Below, in pieces: positions 32,675 to 41,979 of a stretch of DNA of 64,000 nt (position 1 is its first letter; the number at the start of each line of letters is the position of its first letter). Made by a program: the position numbers and the translations under genes. The stretch lies in NCBI GenBank assembly GCA_043228905.1, contig JBHGNT010000011.1, forward strand, positions 3,534,001 to 3,598,000, read 5' to 3'. The stretch comes from Azolla caroliniana. Its lineage: Eukaryota > Polypodiophyta. The notes under the pieces were generated by a model. The model saw nothing but the letters and a program-made list of their open reading frames with translations. It ran no database searches and had not been told where the DNA came from.

Positions 32675-32762
32675 CAGATTCAGATTGACGCACTCTCCAT
32701 TAGCCATGATCATCTCGAGTCCTTTGCGGTACCGCTCATTTTCACATGCACACTTGTAACTT
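32675..32762. repeat. 88-bp direct repeat, copy 2
   Basis: Second copy of 32389-32476, differing at only a few positions. Confidence 0.9.
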
Positions 32763-33109
32763 CGTTATAACAACTAACTAAAATTGGTTGTATCTTGAGT
32801 ATAGGTTCCCAACCAAGCAAATAGAGTAATTGGGAAAGGTTTATCAAACTTATCGACACTCTACCCAAACTCATTGCCGTGTGATGTGGTAGGTCAAGAG
32901 GAATAAGGACAAAAAAGGGGGAAAAGAGACAATGCAAAAAACTAATGTAAACATTTTTTCTTTTATTTTATGTGCAGTTTTTTATCACAAAAGTAATGTC
33001 TACATAGCAAGAAAATCAGATTTTGATCACAAAAGTAATGTATATGTACGTAACAAGAAAATTCGATCAAGAAGAAAACACAAGATAGATATAATAATAA
33101 AATAATAAG

Positions 33110-33111
<2 letters not shown>

Positions 33112-33140
<29 letters not shown>

Positions 33141-33191
33141 CATACATACATACATGATACATACATACATACATACATACATACATACATA

Positions 33192-33253
<62 letters not shown>
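33112..33253. repeat. (ACAT)n followed by (AC)n microsatellite
   Basis: An ACAT tetranucleotide run (33112-33190, with one TGAT interruption) passes directly into an AC dinucleotide run (33193-33253). Cys/Val/Tyr-only reading frames over it are artefacts. Confidence 0.95.
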
Positions 33254-33256
<3 letters not shown>

Positions 33257-33321
33257 TGTAAAATGCTCCAATATGTTCTACCGGTTCGTTTCCATGTAAA
33301 CTTCTTTATAGAGCTTATCAT

Positions 33322-33529
33322 TGAAGCGTAAGTGTATGCGGAAACGTATGAAGATCTGTCTCAGTTCGTACTAAAAAAACAACATAGAAAGAGAAGAAAA
33401 GATATACATAGATTGAGGCTTTAATGGAAGCTCTATTACATTCTCTGTCTCACTCTCTTAGAGACTCGATATCCGATATATGGTCAAGAAGATTATTCTT
33501 TACAATGTTAGGTTATTGCTGTTGGGAAT
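33322..33529 (-). repeat. RLC-5 3' LTR fragment
   Basis: Matches 52449 to about 52656 (TGAAGCGTAAGTGTATGCGG, GATATCCGATATATGGTCAAG) and stops at GGTTATTGC, where RLC-6 begins. Confidence 0.88.
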
Positions 33530-34164
33530 ATGTCCCTCCAGTGAGAGGAGGAACCGATTGTCCAGAAGTTGCTGACAGTCGATGACTACGAGGAGCCGAC
33601 TGATCGGACTAAGGAGTGCTAACAAACGAAGACAGGGAAGATTCGACTATTCGGAAAGCCGACAGTTGAAGAGTCGAAAACAATGAGTCGATTGTTTGAT
33701 AGTTCGATTATTATTATTATAGCAATAATAATAATGACACGTAGCAGAGGCTACATTTGTAAATAACCCATACAGTCAGTGTATAAGTATAAAGACACTT
33801 AGGGCAAAACGAGTTTAATAGGAAAAAAACAGAGAGGATAGATGAGTTTTTTGTAGAACAGAAGTAGCGCATGACCGTGAGAGAAAGAGAGAACGAGTGA
33901 GAGCGGCGTCATAGTTGTGTGCGTAACAACAAACGCCAAGAGCCCTGCATGGCTGATACACTGGAATGAGTGTTGTAACATTCTATGTTGTATATCCACT
34001 ATACATAGTGAAGCTCTGTTCCCATGGTTTTCTCCCGTTTTTTAGGGTTTCCATGTTAAATCTCAATGCACCATTGTTTTGTTTTTTTTCTTTCCTTGGC
34101 ATATCTATGATTTGTATTTCAGCACAGTTTGTTTATTGTGATTTGATCGAACGATTTCTCAACA
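33530..34164 (+). repeat. RLC-6 5' LTR
   Basis: 635 bp, TGTTGGGAATATGTCC...CTCAACA. It contains a palindromic ATTATTATT/AATAATAAT block near 33706-33734 and TATAAGTATAAAGA near 33782. It is related to the LTRs of RLC-9 and more distantly RLC-10. Confidence 0.9.
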
Positions 34165-34192
34165 AATTGGTATCAGAGCTTGAGGTGCAAGC

Positions 34193-35317
34193 ATGGAAGG
34201 AGGTGTGAGCGGTTTCCCAGGTATGATAGTTCTCAACTCACAGAACTATGCAGATTGGAAGATCAAGATGGAAGACCTTCTCATAGTTAAAGACCTGTAT
34301 GAGCCAGTCGACAGAGTAGAAATACCCAGGGGGGTATTGGAATTGGACTAGAAGCTTCTGAATAGAAAGGCGGTGGCCACTATCCGACAATGCGTCGATG
34401 TAAGTGTCCTTCAACATGTGGCGAACGACACAAATGCCCATGAAATGTGGCAGAAGTTGTCGGGTCCATATGAGAGGAAGAACGCGCTCAATAAAACCTC
34501 GCTGATGAGAAAGATCGTACGGTTGAAATACAGAGATAGTGAGAGCATCGTCGAAAACATCAACACATTCATGGGGTATGTAAATCAACTTGCTGTGACC
34601 AAGTTTCCCTTGGATGATGCAATGCAGGCCATCCTGCTGATGTGCACACTGTCAGATAGTTGGGAGAATCTGGTGGTTACTCTCAACACCTCCTGTCAAG
34701 AAGAGAACTTGTCTTTACAGACAGTGAAGACAAGCATCCGAAATGAGGAGGCAAGGAGGAAAGACAAAGGAGTCCTGTCCCAATCGGAGTGGAATCTGAC
34801 TCAACATATGGACAGAGGAAGAGACTGGCGAAGAAGAAGTCCGAAACGAACAGACAAATCCCACGCCAGATCGACCGTCAGATCGAAGTCCAGAGGTAAG
34901 CCTGTGTGCTTTTATTGTGGAAAGCCTGGACACTTCCAGAAGGACTGTCGACACTTAAAGAAAGATAAGAGTGTCGGAAATAATGTCGAACCCAAGAAGA
35001 TTCCTGATGAGAAGAACACTTCGGCCATTGCTACGAGCAATGAAGAACTCTTGTTCATTTGTGAACAGACGAGTGCAAATCTTGCAAGTGAAGATTGCAC
35101 GTGGGTGATTGATTCTGGGGCATTGTTCCACATAACTCCGTCGAGAGAGTATTTCTCGACTTACATAGCCGGGGATCATGGCTATGTAAAGATGGGTGAC
35201 AGTGGAGAGTGCAGGGTAATCGGAGTCGGAAGTGATTGCTTAATGACGTCGATAGGGTGTCGACTGACATTGAAGGATGTTCGACTCGTCCCCGATATCA
35301 GATTCATTGAAGGTTAG
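34193..35317 (+). pseudogene. RLC-6 gag and protease
   Basis: ATG at 34193 begins MEGGVSGFPGMIVLNSQNYADWKIKMEDLL. A TGG-to-TAG change near 34348 interrupts it, and the frame reopens at 34373 (TIRQCVDVSVLQHV). A CCHC zinc knuckle CFYCGKPGHFQKDC lies at about 34906-34947. The protease segment TWVIDSGALFHITPS follows at about 35101, with DSG intact. The frame closes at 35317. Confidence 0.88.
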
Positions 35318-35491
35318 ATGACGAAGGTTATAGTGGTAGCTTTAGAAATGGCAAGTGGAAGTTCTGTCGAGGAAATCTTATAGTGGCCCGAGCACAGAAA
35401 GAAGGCACATTGTACATGATGCGTGCCCGACTGTGCAAATCGGAAGTAAATGTGGCAGCCGACTTGGCAGGTGAGATAGAGGCTAGGCTAC

Positions 35492-36491
35492 ATGAGTGAG
35501 AAGGGAATGCATCTGTTAGCTGACCAGAAACTTCTACCAGAGATCAAGGGCGTGCATATGGAGAAGTGCATCGACTGCTTAGCCGGAAAGCAGAATAGAG
35601 CTGCATTCCACACAAGACCACTGAGAAGAAGAGAGGCTGCACTGGAACTTGTACACACGAACGTGTGCTATGTTGATGCTCCATCGCATCGAGGAGGACA
35701 ATACTTTGGGACATTCATTGACGACCATAGTCGGAAGACATGGGCCTTCGTACTGAAGATGAAGGATCAAGTATTGTCAGTTTTCAAGGAGTTCCATGCA
35801 AGAGCCGAAAGAGAGTCGGGTCGGAAGTTGAAGGCTGTTCGAACCGATAACGGTGGCGAGTACAAAGGGCAGTTCGAGGAATACTGCAAGAACCAAGGTA
35901 TTCGGATCGAATACACAGTGCCAAAGACCACATAATTGAATGGGCTTGCAGAGAGGATGAATCGAACGATCATGGAGAGAGTAAGGAGCATGCTCTCTCA
36001 TGCGAAACTCCCGAAATCCTATTGGGCTGAGGCGATGTACACAACTGTTTATCTGATCAACAGGTCTCCCTCAGTACCATTGAAGGGTGATGGCCCACAG
36101 AGGGTGTGGACGGGGAAGGATGTCTCCTACCAGCATATGAGGGTGTTCGGATGTCTGACGTACATGCATGTACCGAAAGATCAGAGGTCAAAGCTCGACA
36201 GCAAGTCGAAAGCATGCATATTCATAGGATACTCGGAAGATGATGTCCCACAGAGGGTGATGGACGGGGAAGGATGTCTCCTACCAGCATATGAGGGTGT
36301 TCGGATGTCTAACGTACATGCATGTACCGAAAGATCAGAGGTCAAAGCTCGACAGCAAGTCGAAAGCATGCATATTCATAGGATACTCGGAAGATGAATT
36401 CAGCTACAGGCTATGGGACCTAGTCGACAAGAAGGTAGTGAGAAGTCAGGATGTAGTCTTTCTAGAAGACAAGTGTCATGAACAGTACTGA
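35492..36491 (+). pseudogene. RLC-6 integrase
   Basis: The pre-integrase zinc region (CIDCLAGKQNR) and core strands (HTNVCYVD with the first Asp changed to Asn, RTDNGGEY intact) lie in 35492-35935. A TAA near 35934 precedes NGLAERMNRTIMERVRSML, which carries the catalytic Glu. The C-terminal part contains a 153-bp tandem duplication. RLG-7 is inserted at its end (36474). Confidence 0.85.
36094..36399 (+). repeat. 153-bp tandem duplication in RLC-6 integrase
   Basis: CCCACAGAGGGTG starts at 36094 and again at 36247, and the ~150 bp after each are almost identical. The unit equals 51 codons, but the second copy carries a 1-bp insertion (GGTGATGG for GGTGTGG) that shifts the frame. Confidence 0.92.
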
Positions 36492-36577
36492 GACAGAGAA
36501 GGAATTAGTACTAAACGAAGGATTAGTACTATGAGAGGTGTGGAACTTCTTCGAGAGAAGGAAGAAGTGAGCGAGAC

Positions 36578-36619
<42 letters not shown>

Positions 36620-37034
36620 AGAAAGATATTTATTATATGAAGAGAATATACAACGGTGGCTAAAAGGCTTAAGACTGGCGTTGAACCAATTTGGTTCAAC
36701 ATAATGCCTAGTGCCCTCTTTTATAGTGTTTTCAGGAGTAATCCTGAAGCTTCTAGAATGTTCCAGAGAAATCTGGAATATACACTAATTTCCTATAATA
36801 AAATGTAAATGAAAATAATATCCTACGTATTACAATAGATGTTCTAATGGTCAAGAGCTCGACCCATATAATCTAAGGTCATGGGTTCGAGTCTTGCCAT
36901 ATCATGACACTAATTTCCTATAATAAAATGTAAATGAAAATAATATCCTACGTATTACAATAGATGTTCTAATGGTCAAGAGCTCGACCCATATAATCTA
37001 AGGTCATGGGTTCGAGTCTTGCCATATCATGACA
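36474..37034 (-). repeat. RLG-7 3' LTR
   Basis: 561 bp with 8-bp inverted ends (TGTCATGA/TCATGACA). It contains (GA)n at about 36589-36614, a 21-bp palindrome GTTGAACCAA-T-TTGGTTCAAC at 36680-36700, TATAAAAG (minus) at 36718-36725, and a 125-bp tandem duplication at 36783-37032. Pol terminates a few bases inside it. Confidence 0.93.
36783..37032 (+). repeat. 125-bp duplicated module with tRNA-like A and B boxes in RLG-7 LTR
   Basis: Two nearly identical 125-bp units begin at 36783 and 36908. Each contains, on the plus strand (antisense to the element), TAATGGTCAAGAGC followed about 35 nt later by GGGTTCGAGTCTTG. These resemble the A box and B box of a tRNA gene at normal spacing. The other LTR has the same pair (about 42145-42392). 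A functional tRNA fold is not evident. Confidence 0.7.
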
Positions 37035-40000
37035 CTATCCCCCCTTTAAAACGACGAGTGTCACGAGTCGTCTTGGATTGAGGACTCGGTTTGTGTGGAT
37101 ATTGACGATGGAAGTCTTCAAGAAGAGCACGAGCATTGGTTACATTCTCGATCGGTTCCCAAGTACGTTCGTTGGGACTATAGCCTAGCCAATCGACTAG
37201 ATAGTAGAGCTTGTTGCGAACAATCTTGGAATCAAGAATGGCGGCAACCTCGTACTCCGGCCCATCTTCAAGCTTGATCGGGGGTGGAGGTTGGATAAGA
37301 CGTTCTGGGATGGTGCTCTCGTGGTAGGGTTCGAAGAGAGAACTATGAAACACCGGATGTATCCGAAGTTGAGGAGGTAGATCGAGACGAAAAGCAACAT
37401 CATTAATCTTTCCAATAATACGGAAAGGACCTAATCGCCGATAATCCAACTTCTCACATGGGCGAGTAGTCTTGATGTGTCGTCGTAGCAACCACACCCG
37501 ATCTCCAATATTAAAACTAGATGGAAGTCGATGACGATCCGCGTAGACCTTGTGTGTTTGTTGAGCTTGCTGGAGATGAGTAGATAAATCCGCTTGTATC
37601 TTGCGTAACCGCTCCAAACGATCCTCCGCGCACGGATTTGTGGACACCTCTGGGGTTTCAAGTACACTCCACCGGGGGTGACATCCCGTATAAGCATAAA
37701 ATGGCGTAACTTTAGTGGATGCGTGGATAGAGTTGTTATAGGCAAATTCGGCGAAGTGGAGAATATCTGTCCAGTCGTCCTGATGATAGCTGAGAAAGCA
37801 CCGCAGATACTGCTCCAACGTTTGATTTGTTCGTTCAGCTTGGCCGTCAGTTTGTGGGTGGTAGCCGGAAGAGAGGTTACAAGTGACCTTGAGCATGTTA
37901 AAAAGGTGCTTCCAGAATTTTGACACGAACTGGGGTCCACGGTCGCTGATGATACTATCGGGGAGTCCATGATGCCGACATACTTCACGCATGACAATTT
38001 CGGCAGTGTCTTCACTGGAGATCTCCTTAGTACATGGCAAGAAATGAGCCATCTTCGTATATCGATCGACCACCGTTAGAATCGCATTGAACCCCTTAGA
38101 GACTGGAAGATCTGTGATGAAGTCTAGAGCAATGGATTGCCACGGCTTGCTTGGAATTGATAATGGTTCTAATAAACCATATGGATGATGCCTTGGCATT
38201 TTCGCTCTGCAACATGTATCACAAGTCCGAACAAAATCCTCGAGAAATTGTCGCATACAGGGCCACCAGAATGATCGTTGTACTAAATGTAATGTTTTAG
38301 TACTACCAAAATGCCCAGCTGTATATGTGTCATGACAGTTTTGTACTACTCGAAGGCGGCAAGAACCATTAGGAACATACAAAAGTTCTTTAAAGAAGAG
38401 TAATCCATCATGGTATTTGAATTGCCGATAGTCCGTACCTGGTGGTTGCGACTGTGAACACGACGCTCGAGAGGGATCAATTTGTGCTAGTATAGCTTGG
38501 GCGAACGCATCTGTCTTCAAGTCTTCACGTATGGTATCGATAACGCGGGAATCCATAGGCATGTCAAAGATTTGTGTTGCTTGTAATCGTGCCGGTCCCA
38601 AGATGACTTGTTTTTGGTTATCGAAAGCTGGCTCGCCGGGACGGGGTGCTAGATACGAACGCCGTGATAATGCATCTGCCTTCCCTTGGTGCCTCCCCGG
38701 ACGATATGTAATTTTGAAGTCAAAACGCGTGAGGAAGTGGGCCCACCGAGCTTGACGTCGATTCAACACACGAGCATCTTGAAAGTAGGCAAGATTCTTG
38801 TGGTCACTAAATACGGTGACTGGATGAGAGGATCCCTCCAGAAAATGCCTCCATTGCATAAAAGAATCCACTATTGCCAATAGCTCCTTATCATGGATTT
38901 CGTAGTTGATTTCGGCGGCATCAAACTTGCGTGAGTGAAAAGCCACAGGATGTAGCTTTTCATCATTCCCCTGTTGTGACAGAATGCTCCCCAATGCAAA
39001 ATCCGATGCGTCAGCTTCGATAATGAATGGTTTCTCCGGATCGACATGAGCTAGAATTGGAGCCGATGTAAATGCTTTTTTAAGACTCTCGAAAGCCATG
39101 TCCGTTTCTTCAGACCAGGTGAACGGTTGTCCCTTCCTGGTAAGTTGTGTGAGAGGTAGAACGATCTTTGAGTAATCCTGTATGAACTTCCGGTAAAAAT
39201 TGGCAAAGCCTAAGAAGCATTGCACATCCCGTACCGAACGCGGAGTCTGCCATTCTACCACCGTTCTGACCTTAGCTGGGTCCATGGAGATGCCTTCTGA
39301 CGAAATGATGTAGCCGAGAAATTCCACTTGGTTGCACCCGAAACTACATTTTTCTAGCTTTGCATACAGACCATGTTCTCGAAGTCGTTTTAGTACTAAT
39401 AGTACATGAGAATCATGTTCTTCTTGGGTCTTTGAATAAACCAGTAGATCATCCAAATAGATGATCAAACAATCATCCAATAGATCTCGGAATATATCAT
39501 TAGCCATGTGCTGGAAGACTGCCGGCGCATTAGTGAGGCCGAACGGCATGACAGTATACTCGAAGTGCCCATATCTGGTGCGAAACGCGGTCTTCCATTC
39601 GTCTCCTGGTCGGATCCGTACGAGGTTATATGCTCCCCGTAAGTCGATCTTCGTGAAGAACCTGGCACCATTGATCCGTTCTAAAAGACTTGAGATAAGG
39701 GGAAGAGCATACCTATTCCTGATTGTAACCTTATTCAAGCCACGGTAATCTACAACGAGACGAAGCGATCCATCTTTTTTCTTGACGAAGAAAATGGGCG
39801 CACCGGCTGGAGATTTCGAATGCCGAATGAAACCATTTTCCAAATTCTCCTCTATATAGGCCCGAAGGACTTCCAGCTCGGTTGGTGACAAATTGTAGAT
39901 CGGTCCCCATGGCGGCTCTTTTCCCGGTTGTAAATCGATGGGGCAATCGTACGGTCGATGATGAGGAAGTGTGTTGGCTTGTACTTTATCGAACACATCG

Positions 40001-40584
40001 GTGTAATGGCGATACTTCTCGGGAAGTTGAACGGTGGATTCTTCTTTAGTGGTGTTGGAGGGGTTTACTGATATTGCAAAGAGGAACATTTCCTCCTTGT
40101 GCCCTTCTTTATGCAACTGACGTAGCGAAATGGTTGCCATCTTCTGAGTTGACCCTTGGGTTTGTCGACACCGGATTTCTCTTGTTCTCCAATCTATGTC
40201 AGGGTTATGTAACTCGAACCACGGTAGTCCTAAAACTATAGGATGTTCTGGGATACTAATAATATTAAATGATACTACACATACTAAGTTATCTAGGATA
40301 ATATTAATGGGCTCTGACTCTTCTAGGATATTTCCGGAAGCAATGGGACGTCCATCAATGACTACTACAGAGGCTGGACACTGGAGTTTTCTTAGGGATA
40401 TCTTATGAGCTTGAGCAAATTTCTTATCCATAAAGCAAGAGTTAGCTCCGGAATCTAGGAGTGCTAGGACATGTACTGGAGGGGTACTTTTAGTACTAAC
40501 TATTACTTGGGCTACGAACACATCACTAACTTGCTTAGAGGGAATGGAACCACTAATGGGCTGCACAGATCTAGGGCTGTCCAA
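37027..40584 (-). CDS. RLG-7 Pol: protease, RT, RNase H, integrase, chromodomain
   Basis: 1185 codons from the TTG codon at 40584. The open frame extends upstream of it into the end of gag, so it is probably made by frameshifting rather than from its own start. The aspartic protease LALLDSGANS is at about 41-49. In RT, VDYRGLN lies near 278 and the catalytic YLDD at 376-379. RNase H residues are D524, E567, D593 and D637. The integrase HHCC zinc finger is at about 751-791, and the DDE triad is D821, D881 and E917. The GPY/F-type module is at about 1047-1092. The chromodomain at about 1110-1155 (EYEVAAILDSK...YYLVDWLGY...TWEP) keeps aromatic positions for methyl-lysine binding and probably targets integration to heterochromatin. 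No key residue is missing. Confidence 0.95.
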   Translation of the reverse strand: MDSPRSVQPISGSIPSKQVSDVFVAQVIVSTKSTPPVHVLALLDSGANSCFMDKKFAQAHKISLRKLQCPASVVVIDGRPIASGNILEESEPINIILDNLVCVVSFNIISIPEHPIVLGLPWFELHNPDIDWRTREIRCRQTQGSTQKMATISLRQLHKEGHKEEMFLFAISVNPSNTTKEESTVQLPEKYRHYTDVFDKVQANTLPHHRPYDCPIDLQPGKEPPWGPIYNLSPTELEVLRAYIEENLENGFIRHSKSPAGAPIFFVKKKDGSLRLVVDYRGLNKVTIRNRYALPLISSLLERINGARFFTKIDLRGAYNLVRIRPGDEWKTAFRTRYGHFEYTVMPFGLTNAPAVFQHMANDIFRDLLDDCLIIYLDDLLVYSKTQEEHDSHVLLVLKRLREHGLYAKLEKCSFGCNQVEFLGYIISSEGISMDPAKVRTVVEWQTPRSVRDVQCFLGFANFYRKFIQDYSKIVLPLTQLTRKGQPFTWSEETDMAFESLKKAFTSAPILAHVDPEKPFIIEADASDFALGSILSQQGNDEKLHPVAFHSRKFDAAEINYEIHDKELLAIVDSFMQWRHFLEGSSHPVTVFSDHKNLAYFQDARVLNRRQARWAHFLTRFDFKITYRPGRHQGKADALSRRSYLAPRPGEPAFDNQKQVILGPARLQATQIFDMPMDSRVIDTIREDLKTDAFAQAILAQIDPSRASCSQSQPPGTDYRQFKYHDGLLFFKELLYVPNGSCRLRVVQNCHDTYTAGHFGSTKTLHLVQRSFWWPCMRQFLEDFVRTCDTCCRAKMPRHHPYGLLEPLSIPSKPWQSIALDFITDLPVSKGFNAILTVVDRYTKMAHFLPCTKEISSEDTAEIVMREVCRHHGLPDSIISDRGPQFVSKFWKHLFNMLKVTCNLSSGYHPQTDGQAERTNQTLEQYLRCFLSYHQDDWTDILHFAEFAYNNSIHASTKVTPFYAYTGCHPRWSVLETPEVSTNPCAEDRLERLRKIQADLSTHLQQAQQTHKVYADRHRLPSSFNIGDRVWLLRRHIKTTRPCEKLDYRRLGPFRIIGKINDVAFRLDLPPQLRIHPVFHSSLFEPYHESTIPERLIQPPPPIKLEDGPEYEVAAILDSKIVRNKLYYLVDWLGYSPNERTWEPIENVTNARALLEDFHRQYPHKPSPQSKTTRDTRRFKGGIVS

Positions 40585-40610
40585 CCAAACGGCTCCTATT
40601 TTGGCTGGAC

Positions 40611-41762
40611 TTAGTCGTTTAACTCTTCTTCTAACTGACTAAGGACATCAAATTTGTTTGCTAGATCTGGGATATTAGTACTATTAGGACTATCAGATAT
40701 CCCTACTGAAATAGGTTCGGATTTAGTACAATTAGAACTAGCGACTATTTGGTTTACCTGTCTTCTTGGCCTATGGGGGCAATTTATTGCGATATGTCCT
40801 GGTCCACCGCAGTAAAGACATAGTCGATTTGTACGGCGTCGCTGCTTTTCTTCTTCGGATAACGGCCCTCGACGACGTGTAGTGTCAATCTCCATCGGAG
40901 TCGGAGTATTCGCTGGAGACGCATTATATGACTCCCTCGGAAAAGGTCTTGCTACCACTGAGGCGTAGGTGGGCTCTGATCTTGCCCTCGGCATCTGTAG
41001 CTGTCGTTCCGAACGTCGCTCAAAGAGGCGGTTGTCACATCTCACCGCGCGACTGATTGCTTCTGTTAAGGACTTTGGCTCTTCGGGGAAGGTCAAGAGT
41101 AAATCCTTGACGTCGTTGCGTAAACCATAACGGAATTGCTCCATCAACGCTTGATCATCCCAAGGGATATCGGTGGCGAGTAGGCGAAAATCTGCAGCGT
41201 ATGCGGAGGCTGGACGGTCACCTTGGCGTAATCGCCGGATTTTGTTGATTGCGGTCCTAATGCTGTCAGTATCTCCGAAACATGCTTTAAACTCACCTAG
41301 AAACTCTTCAAAATTGTTGAGTAACGGAGATTCCTTTTCTAATAGTGGAGCGAACCATGACAACGCTGAGCCACTTAACAAAGTGCCTACTAAACCCACT
41401 CGTGATGCATCGGTGGGATATCGGGAAGGATGCATTTGAATAACTAATCGTACCTGGTTAAGGAACCCTCTAAACTGCGATCGCGTTCCATCGAACTTCG
41501 TGGGAAGGCCAATCTTAGGTTCTTTATGAATCCCTTGTGTTCCGGGCCCATGTTGTTGCATCGCTACGATGGTGGCTTCGAGTTGTTGCACGCGTAACGC
41601 AAGTTCCCCATGTTGTTGTTGCGTTTGCTGCTTTTCTAAGGAGATTTGCTGAAGATCCCCCAGCAACCGTTGGTTTTCTTGTTCCAAAGCATGGAACTTC
41701 TCCTTCAAGCATTGGAATTCCGAGAAAACAGAGTGATATTCTTTAGCGCTAACAGTGGCCAT
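40611..41762 (-). CDS. RLG-7 Gag (capsid-nucleocapsid)
   Basis: 383 codons from the ATG at 41762. Residues about 14-70 form a coiled coil rich in Leu, Glu and Gln. The capsid-like retrotrans_gag region follows (PTKFDGTRSQFRGFLNQV, ALSWFAPLLE, ACFGDTDS, ALMEQFRYGL). A CCHC zinc knuckle is at C315, C318, H323 and C328 (CLYCGGPGHIAINC). It assembles the virus-like particle and packages RNA. The stop codon (40611-40613) lies 4 nt after a GTTAAAC heptamer and the pol frame overlaps in -1. RLG-11 has the same gag organisation. Confidence 0.95.
   Translation of the reverse strand: MATVSAKEYHSVFSEFQCLKEKFHALEQENQRLLGDLQQISLEKQQTQQQHGELALRVQQLEATIVAMQQHGPGTQGIHKEPKIGLPTKFDGTRSQFRGFLNQVRLVIQMHPSRYPTDASRVGLVGTLLSGSALSWFAPLLEKESPLLNNFEEFLGEFKACFGDTDSIRTAINKIRRLRQGDRPASAYAADFRLLATDIPWDDQALMEQFRYGLRNDVKDLLLTFPEEPKSLTEAISRAVRCDNRLFERRSERQLQMPRARSEPTYASVVARPFPRESYNASPANTPTPMEIDTTRRRGPLSEEEKQRRRTNRLCLYCGGPGHIAINCPHRPRRQVNQIVASSNCTKSEPISVGISDSPNSTNIPDLANKFDVLSQLEEELND
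40617..40623 (-). promoter_or_regulatory. Candidate -1 ribosomal frameshift site GTTAAAC
   Basis: On the minus strand gag ends GAG TTA AAC GAC TAA. A -1 slip on TTA AAC gives GTT AAA and enters the pol frame, which is open across this point. GUUAAAC is a slippery heptamer known from nidovirus frameshifting. A downstream stem or pseudoknot was not checked by folding. Confidence 0.55.
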
Positions 41763-41821
41763 GGGATGAAAGAAAAGAGGAATAAAAGATTAGTAAGAAA
41801 TGAGAGAGACAGAAGGTAGGG

Positions 41822-41835
41822 AAATTGGTTCAAAC
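41822..41835 (-). other. RLG-7 primer-binding site, predicted self-priming
   Basis: The 14 nt after the 5' LTR (minus) are GTTTGAACCAATTT. Twelve of them are perfectly complementary to AAATTGGTTCAA in the element's own LTR (plus 42041-42052), located about 34-45 nt after the start of the TATA box, that is near the expected 5' end of the RNA. It has no match to a tRNA 3' end beginning TGG. Confidence 0.7.
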
Positions 41836-41939
41836 TGTCATGAACAGTACTGAGACAGAGAAGGAATTAGTACTAAACGAAGGATTAGTACTATGAGAGG
41901 TGTGGAACTTCTTCGAGAGAAGGAAGAAGTGAGCGAGAC

Positions 41940-41979
<40 letters not shown>

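Larger units (their letters stand above)
29602..33321. other. AT-rich spacer, no gene supported
   Basis: No coding gene is visible. The stretch contains a 72-bp tandem repeat, a hairpin, a SINE-like B box, a short captured RT fragment between direct repeats, and tetranucleotide and dinucleotide microsatellites, each listed separately. Confidence 0.5.

Noticed and set aside
33027-33321. Cys/Val/Tyr-rich frames
   Set aside because: Translation of (AC)n and (ACAT)n microsatellites only.
36840-37020. Real tRNA genes in the RLG-7 LTR
   Set aside because: Only A- and B-box-like blocks are present. The acceptor and anticodon stems do not pair convincingly, and the module is duplicated inside a mobile LTR.
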